This document shows, in pieces, positions 55,880-63,850 of a DNA stretch of 64,000 bases. Under the pieces are notes generated by a model, which was given only the letters and a program-made list of their open reading frames with translations, was not told the DNA's origin and ran no database searches. How positions within the stretch are numbered: the first letter of the stretch is position 1; every line of letters starts with the position of its first letter. The translations under genes were made by a program, and so were the position numbers. The stretch spans positions 1 through 64,000 of the forward strand of contig JAFVHU010000090.1 of NCBI GenBank assembly GCA_017474385.1, given 5' to 3'. This stretch comes from Afipia sp. GTDB lineage: Bacteria; Pseudomonadota; Alphaproteobacteria; Rhizobiales; Xanthobacteraceae.

Positions 55880-55896
55880 TGGCATAATGTATACCA
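55880..55896. promoter_or_regulatory. 17-bp GntR-type operator, copy g
   Basis: TGGCATAATGTATACCA, both arms intact, 87 bases before the CBS-domain gene. Confidence 0.7.
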
Positions 55897-55982
55897 ATCT
55901 CAGGTCATCAGAGAGGGCCATCGGTCCTCCGGCATGAACCGTCCACCCGGGGAAGGTTATCCCCACAAGCGAGGAGGTTGTG

Positions 55983-56426
55983 ATGAGAGTCGGAGACATC
56001 CTGAACAGGAAGAGCACCCGTATCGCCACCGTCCGCATGAACGAAACCGTCGCCACCGCCGCGCGGCTGCTGCGCAACGACAATGTCGGCGCGCTTGTCG
56101 TGAAGGACGTCTGCCGCACCGAAGGCAATGTTGCCGTCGGCATGTTCTCGGAACGCGATGTCGTGCGCGCTGTCTCCGAGCACGGGCAGGCCGGCCTCGC
56201 CATGCCGGTTTCCGCGCTGATCTCGGTGCAGAAGCTGGTGTCGTGCCAATCCACCGACTCGATCGAGCACGTGCGCGAACTGATGATCGACAATCACATC
56301 CGGCATGTGCCAGTGATCGACGACCACACACTGATCGGCGTGATCAGCATGCGCGATATCAACGCCACAGACGGCCTTGTTGCCATTCCCGAACCCCAAG
56401 CGACCCAACCTGCGTTTGTTGTCTGA
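55983..56426 (+). CDS. CBS-domain protein
   Basis: 147 residues made of two CBS motifs (MRVGDILNRKS...VGALVVK...GMFSERDVVRAV and SVQKLVSCQ...RHVPVIDDHTLIGVISMRDI). CBS pairs bind adenosine nucleotides and sense energy state; no catalytic or membrane part is attached. ATG 55983 follows GCGAGGAGG. The operator upstream places it in the oxalate regulon, where it may tune one of the ligases or transporters. Confidence 0.88.
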   Translation: MRVGDILNRKSTRIATVRMNETVATAARLLRNDNVGALVVKDVCRTEGNVAVGMFSERDVVRAVSEHGQAGLAMPVSALISVQKLVSCQSTDSIEHVRELMIDNHIRHVPVIDDHTLIGVISMRDINATDGLVAIPEPQATQPAFVV

Positions 56427-56518
56427 CGGTTCTCCCTGCAGAGCGCGGTCACATGATCTCCCCGGTGGTGTGATTGCGCTCTGTTCTTTTTTCGCCTCGC
56501 GATATTTCGGGAAACACC

Positions 56519-57493
56519 ATGAAGATTTGTATTTACGGCGCGGGCGCGATCGGAGGCTATCTCGGCGTGCAGCTCGCGCAGGCGGGTGCTGACGTCAGCC
56601 TGGTGGCGCGCGGCGCACATCTCGCAGCGATGAAGGCCAACGGCCTGAAACTTCTGATCGGCGACGAGGAGCGTGTGGTGCATCCGCGCTGCACCGACAA
56701 TCCCGCCGAACTCGGTCCGCAGGATTACATCATCATCTGCCTCAAAGCCCATTCGATCACCGGCGTGATCGAGGCGATGCAGCCGCTACTCGGACCGAAG
56801 ACCCGCATCGTCACCGCGGTCAACGGCATTCCTTACTGGTACTTCTACAAGCACGGCAACGAGTGCGAAGGCTCGGCACTGGAGAGCATCGATCCCGGCG
56901 GCCGTCAGTGGAAAGAGCTGGGACCGGAGCGCGCCATCGGCTGCGTGGTCTATCCGGCGACCGAAATCGAAGCGCCCGGCGTCATCCGCCACGTCTACGG
57001 CGACCGCTTTCCGCTCGGCGAGCCTTCCGGCGAGAAGAGCGCCGATGTCGAGGCGCTGTCGGCGATGTTCGTCAAGGCCGGCCTCCAGGCTCCGGTGCTC
57101 GAGAACATCCGCGACGAAATCTGGCTCAAGCTGTGGGGCAACGTCTGCTTCAATCCGATCAGTGCGCTGACCCATGCCACGCTCGATGTGATCGGCAGCG
57201 ATCCGGGCACGCGGGCGGTGGCGAAGTCCATGATGGTGGAAGCCCAGACCATCGCCGAGAAGTTCGGGATCAAGTTCCGCGTCGATGTCGAACGCCGTAT
57301 CGAAGGCGCACGCAAGGTCGGCGCGCACAAGACCTCGATGCTTCAGGATCTCGAACGCAGCCGGCCGATGGAAATCGATCCGCTGGTCACCGTGGTTCAA
57401 GAGATGGGCACACTGTCGAAAATCCCGACACCGTCGATCGACATCGTGCTCGCGCTGGTGGCGCAGCGTGCCAAGATCGCGGAGTTATATTGA
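56519..57493 (+). CDS. PanE/ApbA-family reductase, candidate oxalyl-CoA reductase
   Basis: 324 residues. The NADP site is CIYGAGAIGGYLGVQLAQAG, the substrate region is TAVNGIPYWYFYKHG, and the family lysine is in DEIWLKLWGNVCFNPISA. It is longer than standard PanE. In Methylobacterium extorquens a PanE2 protein reduces oxalyl-CoA to glyoxylate, and this gene lies at the end of an oxalate module next to a CBS gene with the shared operator. That role is inference; ketopantoate reduction remains possible. ATG 56519 gives the Rossmann start. Confidence 0.85.
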   Translation: MKICIYGAGAIGGYLGVQLAQAGADVSLVARGAHLAAMKANGLKLLIGDEERVVHPRCTDNPAELGPQDYIIICLKAHSITGVIEAMQPLLGPKTRIVTAVNGIPYWYFYKHGNECEGSALESIDPGGRQWKELGPERAIGCVVYPATEIEAPGVIRHVYGDRFPLGEPSGEKSADVEALSAMFVKAGLQAPVLENIRDEIWLKLWGNVCFNPISALTHATLDVIGSDPGTRAVAKSMMVEAQTIAEKFGIKFRVDVERRIEGARKVGAHKTSMLQDLERSRPMEIDPLVTVVQEMGTLSKIPTPSIDIVLALVAQRAKIAELY

Positions 57494-57514
57494 ACGGGTG
57501 ACACAACTCCGCGG

Positions 57515-57648
57515 GTCGTCCCCGCGAAGGCGGGGACCCATACTCCCTGGATTATCGTTAGGTCTCGGGTCGTTGAAAGAATTGGTTGCGACATCAACGC
57601 ATCGAACCGAGTTGAGTGGTTATGGGTCCCCGCCTTCGCGGGGACGAC
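57515..57648. repeat. Paired inverted repeat (REP-doublet-like), copy 2
   Basis: Perfect 28-base inverted arms (57515-57542 and 57621-57648) with about 78 bases between. The core is GTCGTCCCCGCGAAGGCGG, differing from copy 1 by matched changes on both sides of the small hairpin. Confidence 0.85.
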
Positions 57649-57669
57649 GAATTACCTGGAGATTACGCC

Positions 57670-58443
57670 GTGACGAGTTGGGTTCGCTTTCGCCATCAGG
57701 ATCAGATCGGGTTCGGCACGCTATCGGGCCAGAACATCACCGTGCATCACGGCGATATGTTCGACAGTCCGAAGGCGAACGGCAAGACGCTGGCGCTGTC
57801 CGAGGTCGAACTGCTCGCGCCCACAACGCCCTCGAAGATAGTCGCGCTGTGGAACAATTTTCACGCGCTGGCAGCGAAGCTGAATCAGCCGGAGCCGCCG
57901 GAGCCCCTGTTTCTGCTGAAGGCTCCGACCACGGCCACCTCGCCGAACGCGGTGGTGCAGCGGCCTGCATGGTATGACGGCAAGGTAGCCTATGAGGGCG
58001 AGCTTGCCATCGTGATCGGCAAGACCTGCCGCGCGGTCTCGGTTGAAGAAGCGGACGATTTCATTCTCGGCTACACCTGCGTCAACGACATCACCGCCGC
58101 CGACATTCTCAACAAGGATCCGACGTTTCCGCAGTGGGCGCGGGCCAAGGGCTTCGATGACTTCTGCCCGTTTGGTCCGGCTGTTGTCACGGATATCGAT
58201 CCGGCAACGCTGACGGTGCGCACCATCCTCAATGGCGCGGAGCGGCAGTCCTACAAGATTTCGGACATGATCTTCTCGGCGCAGGAACTGGTCAGCAAGA
58301 TTTCGCACGACATGACGCTGTTGCCCGGCGACATCATCGCCTGCGGCACGTCGCTCGGCGTCGGCGTGATGAAGGAGGCGGTGAATTCCATCACCGTCGC
58401 CATCGACGGCGTCGGCGAACTGACCAACGAGTTCAGGAATTGA
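57670..58443 (+). CDS. Fumarylacetoacetate hydrolase family protein
   Basis: 257 residues of the FAH fold, which hydrolyses or decarboxylates beta-diketone or 2-oxo acids with a magnesium ion. The metal ligands lie in YEGELAIVIGK (first Glu pair) and VNDITAAD; GDIIACGTSLGVG is the conserved C-terminal loop. GTG 57670 is chosen; upstream frame reads through the repeat. The substrate is unknown. Confidence 0.88.
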   Translation: MTSWVRFRHQDQIGFGTLSGQNITVHHGDMFDSPKANGKTLALSEVELLAPTTPSKIVALWNNFHALAAKLNQPEPPEPLFLLKAPTTATSPNAVVQRPAWYDGKVAYEGELAIVIGKTCRAVSVEEADDFILGYTCVNDITAADILNKDPTFPQWARAKGFDDFCPFGPAVVTDIDPATLTVRTILNGAERQSYKISDMIFSAQELVSKISHDMTLLPGDIIACGTSLGVGVMKEAVNSITVAIDGVGELTNEFRN

Positions 58444-58570
58444 AGAATGGTGCTTGCGGCCGCTCCGCTAAAATCTATCTAAATCTTTCCGCTTCATACC
58501 GTTCCATTCGTAAAGTCCCAATGCCTTAGTATTTGCCCGCGCTCGATGCGGGCATATGGGGGCTCAATAG

Positions 58571-59269
58571 ATGAAACGGTTGGGGAAATGGCTGGCGATT
58601 CTTGTCGCGCTGATCGTCGCCGGCATCGCGCTTCTCATGGTTGCTTTTCCAAGCGCGACGGTGCGCTATCGCCTAACGCTTGAAGCGACAGTGAGAGGCG
58701 AACCGAGAACGGGTTCCGGCGTAGTCGAAGTTACTTATGGCAAGAGCTCCACTTTTCTGTCCCACTCGGAGCTATCGATTGATGTCAGGGGAGAGGCAGT
58801 CTCGATCGATCTTGGTGAGCGAGGGCGTATGTTTGCCTTGTTGAAGGGTGATACCGATAGCCGCTCATCTCCGGAGTGGATTGTCTTTCGTGCAGCAAAT
58901 TTTCCTCACGGAAATCTGCCGCGTCCGGTTGAAGAAGGGTTGCGTCAACTCGGAAAACTCTCTGGCAAATACGAGTTGCCGCTGACAAGCCTGCCTCTGC
59001 TGGTTCGATTTCGTGATCTCAGCGATCCGGGAACAGTCGAACGAGTCGATCCACTCGATATCGGTAAAAGTTTTGGTGATGGCGCGAAACTCACGCGGGC
59101 CACACTTGAGATCGTCCCGAGTGAGCCGATAACGACCGGAATAGAGCGCCAATTGCCTTGGTGGAATGGCTCTCATCCGTGGCTCAAGCCAGTAGGGAAT
59201 GGTGTATTTGTCGATATTCGTACCGAGAACTTCCAAGTGAACAAAGAAGACTTCAAGCGTGGAGTCTGA
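58571..59269 (+). CDS. Hypothetical membrane-anchored protein
   Basis: 232 residues, one N-terminal hydrophobic segment (residues 8-28, WLAILVALIVAGIALLMVAF) and a soluble, probably periplasmic remainder rich in beta strands. ATG 58571 opens the frame. It does not resemble a family that I can name. It stands alone between the FAH gene and the convergent Spy-like gene. Confidence 0.7.
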   Translation: MKRLGKWLAILVALIVAGIALLMVAFPSATVRYRLTLEATVRGEPRTGSGVVEVTYGKSSTFLSHSELSIDVRGEAVSIDLGERGRMFALLKGDTDSRSSPEWIVFRAANFPHGNLPRPVEEGLRQLGKLSGKYELPLTSLPLLVRFRDLSDPGTVERVDPLDIGKSFGDGAKLTRATLEIVPSEPITTGIERQLPWWNGSHPWLKPVGNGVFVDIRTENFQVNKEDFKRGV

Positions 59270-59281
59270 CGTTGACGCTTG

Positions 59282-59941
59282 TCACCTTGAATCTTCGCTC
59301 TCGTTCTTCGCAGCCTTGGTGCCGGTGAGTTCGGCGAAGGCCGGACCAAGACCCGCCATGCGCACCAACAGCGCGAGGTCGTTCTTCTGCGTGCCGTTGA
59401 GTTGCGCGTAGAGCGCGCGCGTCGCGGTTTTCAGGCGCGCGATGGCGTCGCTTTCAGTATCGAACGAATCGTCGCGATCCTTCTTCAGCCGCTTCTGATA
59501 ATCCTCGATTTGCAGCGTGACTTCGCGCATCGCGTTTTCCACCGGCGGCCAGTATTTCTGCTGTGCGGCCGTGAGGTTGAGCCGCTTCTTGATGCCGGCG
59601 ATCTGGGTGTCGTTGAGGAACAGACGCGACGGCTTCTCGGACTTCGCGGTGAGCCTGCGCGGCAGTGTCACCGGCGCGTTGATCCAGGCGCGCGCGGTCT
59701 CGTACATGTCGTTCGGCAAACCGGCGTCCGTGCTCTCGGCAGGGGCAGGCGAGGCGATCACGCGGTCCTGCTTCATCATCGTGTTGGAGACCGGGTAGCG
59801 GGCGTCGAATGCGGGCTCGTCCGGCGTCAGCGAGGCTGACGCTTGCTGGAAGAACAACTGATCGCCGAGCAGCCATCCGCCCACGCCGGCAAGGATGCCT
59901 GCGCCGCATATCAGCACGAGATATGTTGTCTTGATCGCCAA
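59282..59941 (-). CDS. Anchored periplasmic protein with Spy/CpxP-like LTxxQ motif
   Basis: 219 residues with an N-terminal membrane anchor (YLVLICGAGILAGVGGWLLG). The C-terminal half is helical and charged and contains LNLTAAQQKYWPPVENAMRE, an LTxxQ motif as in Spy/CpxP periplasmic chaperones. The start is TTG 59941, which has only weak support. Function is otherwise unknown. Confidence 0.65.
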   Translation of the reverse strand: MAIKTTYLVLICGAGILAGVGGWLLGDQLFFQQASASLTPDEPAFDARYPVSNTMMKQDRVIASPAPAESTDAGLPNDMYETARAWINAPVTLPRRLTAKSEKPSRLFLNDTQIAGIKKRLNLTAAQQKYWPPVENAMREVTLQIEDYQKRLKKDRDDSFDTESDAIARLKTATRALYAQLNGTQKNDLALLVRMAGLGPAFAELTGTKAAKNESEDSR

Positions 59942-60215
59942 TGGGTTTCTCGATCGCGGGTTTCCGGTCGCGGAAAGCCGTCAATTCTGCCGCAAAATGT
60001 TGAACAATTGTGGCTTTCCGAGGCTCCGTCCTGGCAGGGCTTGGCGCCTCCTGGCCAATATCGGGTCAATTGAGCCATTGGGGCGGCTTTCGAGGCCGGG
60101 TTCACGGCCTAGGATACGCCCCAAGACAGGGCAGTCCGGATCGGTTAAAGGGTCTGCTCAGCAGCCCGAAAGGCGGTTCCACTCTCGGAATCATGCCTCC
60201 GTCCGGAGAACAACA

Positions 60216-60491
60216 ATGACCGATAAAACGCGGACGCCGCACGGCCAGAAGCAGTTTGAAAAGAAGCGCGAAGCCGACAGCGCGATGTCGCAGTACGACG
60301 CCGAAGGCCGCGCCGTGCGCGCCAATATGGAAAAGCTGCGCGCCCTGCGTCTCGCCAAGGAGGCCGCCGAGGCTGCGTCGGCGCCGCCTCCCAAGGCGAA
60401 GAAAGCGGCGGCGAAACCCGCCAAGAAAGAGGCCCCGGCCAAGCTCTCCGACTGGCTCGCCAATCAGCAAAAGGGCGGCTTTCGCACCTGA
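60216..60491 (+). CDS. Small Lys/Ala-rich protein, function unknown
   Basis: 91 residues, highly charged, with an alanine/lysine/proline-rich stretch near 55-75 (PPPKAKKAAAKPAKKEAPAK) and a conserved-looking end LSDWLANQQKGGF. This composition is that of a nucleic-acid-binding or disordered protein. ATG 60216 follows CCGGAGAACAACA, a good ribosome site. Similar small proteins are common in the Bradyrhizobium group, but I know no function. Confidence 0.65.
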   Translation: MTDKTRTPHGQKQFEKKREADSAMSQYDAEGRAVRANMEKLRALRLAKEAAEAASAPPPKAKKAAAKPAKKEAPAKLSDWLANQQKGGFRT

Positions 60492-60539
60492 GGGCATTAT
60501 CCCGAAAGCGGGAACCGGTTTTCGGATAAGATCATGCCC
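60492..60539. repeat. Dispersed palindromic repeat (GAAAGCGGGAACCGGTTTTC type)
   Basis: A 48-base imperfect palindrome with outer arms GGGCAT/ATGCCC and an inner ..GGGAACCGGTTTTC.. core. It resembles a short repeat scattered through Bradyrhizobium-group genomes. It starts right after the stop of the small basic protein. Confidence 0.6.
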
Positions 60540-60583
60540 AGACAAAGCAAGCGGAGTGTCCGCGTTCTGGCCGGAGAGCACCA

Positions 60584-61060
60584 TTGACGACGGTCTACGA
60601 TTTCTCGGCTGCGGCGCTGAACGGCGAAGAGCGCCCGCTCAAGACCTATGAGGGGCAGGTACTGCTGATCGTCAACACCGCGAGCGCGTGCGGCTTCACG
60701 CCCCAATACGCGCAGCTCGAGGAGTTGCAGCGCGCGCTCGGCCCGCGCGGCTTTTCGGTGCTCGGGTTTCCGTGCAACCAGTTCGGCGGGCAGGAGCCGG
60801 GCAGTGCGCAGGAGATCGCAACGTTCTGCTCGCAGAAATACGACGTGACGTTTCCGATGTTCGCCAAGATCGATGTCAACGGCGACAAGGCGCTGCCGCT
60901 GTTCGATCATCTCAAGCGCGAGAAACCAGGACTGCTCGGCGCGTCGATCAAATGGAATTTCACGAAGTTCCTTGTCGACCGCGCCGGCAAGGTCGTCGCG
61001 CGCTACGGCTCGACCACGTCACCCGGCGCGCTGAGCCGCGATATCGAAAAGCTCCTGTAA
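60584..61060 (+). CDS. Glutathione peroxidase family (thiol peroxidase)
   Basis: 158 residues. Cys36 in NTASACGFTPQY is the peroxidatic residue, in place of selenocysteine; FPCNQFGGQEPG holds the Gln, and IKWNFTKFLVD the Trp and Asn of the catalytic group. It reduces hydrogen peroxide and organic peroxides with thioredoxin or glutathione. The start is TTG 60584 after GGAGAGCACCA, which gives a normal N-terminus. Confidence 0.92.
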   Translation: MTTVYDFSAAALNGEERPLKTYEGQVLLIVNTASACGFTPQYAQLEELQRALGPRGFSVLGFPCNQFGGQEPGSAQEIATFCSQKYDVTFPMFAKIDVNGDKALPLFDHLKREKPGLLGASIKWNFTKFLVDRAGKVVARYGSTTSPGALSRDIEKLL

Positions 61061-61115
61061 TTCGGGATGCCGTGATTTAAGACCACTTCAGGATAACGTG
61101 AATCAGGATATGACG

Positions 61116-61355
61116 ATGAGCGAACTGCCCGACCGCCTCTCCACCGATCCCCGCAGCCCATTTTACAACGCCGAGGTCCTCTCGCGCGATGTCGGCATCC
61201 GCTTCAAGGGCGTCGAGAAGAACAATGTGGAGGAATACTGCGTCAGCGAGGGCTGGGTGCGTGTGACTGCGGGCTCATCCAAGGACCGCTTCGGCAATCC
61301 GCTGACCATCAAGCTGACCGGCCCGGTCGAGCCGTATTTCCGCGACGAACAGTAA
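61116..61355 (+). CDS. DUF3297 family protein
   Basis: 79 residues (MSELPDRLSTDPRSPFYNA...) matching a small conserved proteobacterial family of unknown function. VGIRFKGVEKNNVEEYCVSEGWVRV is the conserved core. ATG 61116 is preceded by AGGA at 7 bases; ATG 61110 and GTG 61098 are in frame upstream. Confidence 0.82.
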   Translation: MSELPDRLSTDPRSPFYNAEVLSRDVGIRFKGVEKNNVEEYCVSEGWVRVTAGSSKDRFGNPLTIKLTGPVEPYFRDEQ

Positions 61356-61388
61356 GCTCGATTCTGCCGTTGCCTCCTGGGGCGGCGG

Positions 61389-62099
61389 CTATTGACGGCG
61401 AGCGTTTGCCGCTTCGGCATGCCGCCGTGCCGTCTCATACGCCGCCGCAGATTCGTCGTGCCGCTCCAGCTTTTGCAGGCTGAGACCGATGGCGGCCCAA
61501 CTGTCGATGAGGCCGGGCATCAACGCCACCGCGCGTTGATACGCCGCCAGTGCATCGTCATAGTGGGCGAGGCCGGACAGCGCGTTGCCCCTGTTGTGAT
61601 GGGCCAGCGCATAGTTCGGCTGCAGCGCGACCGCCCTGTCGAAATCGGCGAGCGCGGCTTGATGGTCCTTGAGATCGTTGTAGACCGTGCCGCGATTGCT
61701 CAGGGTCTCGGCGTCGTCCGGGTTGATCGCAAGCGCCTGCGTGAACTGCGTCAGCGCTTCGTCCGGGCGGCCCAGCGCCTTGAGCGCAAGGCCATGGTTG
61801 TACAGCGCGACATGGGCGTTCGGATTGAGCTTGACCGCGGACCGCAGAAACCGCTCGGCTTCGTCATACTTTCCGGTGCCGACAAGAATGGCGCCGAGCA
61901 CGCTCAGTGCCAGCGGATGATCTGAGGTCCTGCGCACCAGCTTGCGCAGGGTCTTCTCGGCTTCGCGCGTCCGCCCGGCCTGAAGGAACGAGATCGCTTC
62001 ACTGAACAGGATGTCGGTCGGGGCGGCCACTGTCGATCTCGCTGAAATGGATATGGAGTTGATGCCGGCGCCGCCGGGTTCGCAGCGAACCCGCAACAT
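61389..62099 (-). CDS. Tetratricopeptide-repeat protein
   Basis: 236 residues, about five TPR units from residue 30 on (AISFLQAGRTREAEKTLRKLV; YDEAERFLRSAVKLNPNAHVALYNHGLALKALGRPDEALTQFTQALAINPDDAETLSNRG and further). Such superhelices bind partner proteins. The long start at 62099 lacks a ribosome site; GTG 62030 just before AAPTDILFSEAI is a likely alternative. Confidence 0.85.
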   Translation of the reverse strand: MLRVRCEPGGAGINSISISARSTVAAPTDILFSEAISFLQAGRTREAEKTLRKLVRRTSDHPLALSVLGAILVGTGKYDEAERFLRSAVKLNPNAHVALYNHGLALKALGRPDEALTQFTQALAINPDDAETLSNRGTVYNDLKDHQAALADFDRAVALQPNYALAHHNRGNALSGLAHYDDALAAYQRAVALMPGLIDSWAAIGLSLQKLERHDESAAAYETARRHAEAANARRQ

Positions 62100-62107
62100 G
62101 CCGGAAC

Positions 62108-62242
62108 TTATGGTGTGACGATGTAGTATCCGCCGACCACGAGGATGAGGGCGAGCGACGTAATGATGCCGAGGACGGCAACGATGATCGCTCCCAGTCC
62201 GTGCGTATCCAGCCAGTTCTGAAGTGCTCTGCCCGCTCTCAT
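62108..62242 (-). CDS. Small single-span membrane protein, 44 aa
   Basis: The frame gives MRAGRALQNWLDTHG, then one long hydrophobic helix (LGAIIVAVLGIITSLALILVVGGYYIV). The basic N-terminus before the helix and the clean stop support a real small membrane protein. No family is recognised. Confidence 0.55.
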   Translation of the reverse strand: MRAGRALQNWLDTHGLGAIIVAVLGIITSLALILVVGGYYIVTP

Positions 62243-62306
62243 GGCGGTCTTCTAGAACAGTTTTTGTCTTGAGGGAAACCGGGGTGCGGCAAAAAGGACC
62301 GGACGG

Positions 62307-62561
62307 TTACCGGGTCTTTTTATTGTCGAGCACCTCGGTGGACGGCCGGTCGGTGCCCCGGACGGTTTCCTCGCGCCAGTTGCCTTGGCCGTCCTCGAAC
62401 TGGATCACCTCGGTTCGGCCGGGCACCCGCTGTTCCGCCGCGGCGCGAGTGGCGGCCGCGCGGGCCGCCTCGTGGGTCGGAAAGGTCTCCGAAAACACGT
62501 TATTGAACTTGTAAGCCCAGCCGCCGTCGTGCTCGACCACCTCGTAGACCACCTTGACCAT
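62307..62561 (-). CDS. DUF2188 family protein
   Basis: 84 residues with the DUF2188 pattern: YEVVEHDGGWAYKFNNVFSETFPTHEAARAAATRAAAEQ and a C-terminal strand EVIQFEDGQGNW. This small fold is widespread and has no known function. It stands alone between the small membrane protein and the dapA-like pseudogene. Confidence 0.75.
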   Translation of the reverse strand: MVKVVYEVVEHDGGWAYKFNNVFSETFPTHEAARAAATRAAAEQRVPGRTEVIQFEDGQGNWREETVRGTDRPSTEVLDNKKTR

Positions 62562-62660
62562 CGCGGCACCCTCGGTTTGCGGCTGGATAAGATCGTTAAG
62601 TTGATATCTCCTGCGGCCGATTTCAACGCCTTGATGGCGCCGGGCGTTCCAGCCGAATGG

Positions 62661-63548
62661 CTAACCCAGCCCGTCCAGGACGCCTGCGACAATCTTGCGT
62701 TCCTCGGCGGTCAGCGGGGTTTGCGGCGTGATCGGGTCGCCGACGGCGTAGCCCTGCATGTCCAGCCCGGCCTTGATGCAGGCCGCGAGATTGAACCGCG
62801 CGAACACCTCGTTCACCCGCCACAGCTTGCGCTGAAGCGCGACGGCCTCGTCCCAGCGTCCTGCCTTGCACAGATCGTAGAGTTTCACGCTTTCGCGCGG
62901 CGCGATGCAGGCTGGTCCTGCCATCCAACCGACGCCGCCGATCAGCATCACCGCGGCGGGAATATGCGCCGACGCCGCGAACACGCGCATCTTGTCGCCG
63001 CAGCGGTTGATGATCGACAGCAGACGGCCCGTGTTGTTCGAAGCATCCTTGATTTACTGGATGCGCGGATGCTCGGCGAGGCGCGCGATCACGTCGAGGG
63101 TGAGATCCGAGCGCTGGAAGTTCGGATTGGTGTAGATCACCACCGGAATGCCGACGGCGTCGGCGATGGCGCGGAAGTACGCCTCGATCTGCGCGTCCTT
63201 CACCGGGAAATAGGCTTCGAGGATGGCCAGAATGCCGTCGGCACCGAGCGCCTGATAGGCTTTCGCCTGCGCGACCGCGTCCGCTGTCGATGTCGACGCC
63301 ACGCCCGCGATCACCGGCACGCGTTTCGCGGTGGCCTCCACTGTCGCCTTCACCACGGTGGTGCGCTGCTCGCGGCCGAGATAGGCGAACTCGCCGGTCG
63401 AGCCCAGCGGCGTTAACCCATGGACGCCCGCCTTGATCATGTCGTCGCAGAGCTTGCCCAGAACATCGGTCTTGATGCTGCCGTCGGCAGTGGTCGGGGA
63501 GACGAGGTAGGGAAACACACCGTGCAGGTCTGTTCGCTGGTCGGCCAT
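62661..63548 (-). pseudogene. Dihydrodipicolinate synthase family gene with in-frame stop
   Basis: The frame spans 295 codons of a DapA/NanA-type aldolase, starting [20 protein letters not shown] with the family's GSTGEFAYL and a TNPNFQRSD segment. A TAA at 63054-63056 interrupts it after HPRIQ. The same frame continues immediately with [20 protein letters not shown], where the lysine is the family's Schiff-base residue, and reads to TAG at 62661. The truncated product lacks the catalytic lysine and is inactive unless the stop is a sequencing error (a Tyr codon is usual at this place). Confidence 0.85.
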
Positions 63549-63850
63549 TGCGGGCTTCGCTCTCTTTTCGGCGCGTTAACGATTGATGGCCTGTTTTCGA
63601 CGTTTCGATTGATCCGCGCAACCCTCGCACAGCATGATGTGGACGCGCCGCGCGCATGCGACACAAGATGTCGGTCAGCCATCTGGCTAGCATGGTATGA
63701 ATCGCTGATTCGGGCGCGTTTCGTTCCACCCGCGTTCCAAACCTTAAGATCGCGCAACGTCTTGGCTGCCATCGCCGTCACGTTATGAGACAGTTTGCGC
63801 GGAACGCGCGGAAACGTGCACGATACGGCGAGGCTTTGAGGAGACCGGAC
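63549..63850. other. Gene-free spacer
   Basis: About 300 bases between the divergent dapA-like pseudogene and the last gene. I see no gene, RNA or clear repeat; it presumably holds both promoters. Confidence 0.4.
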
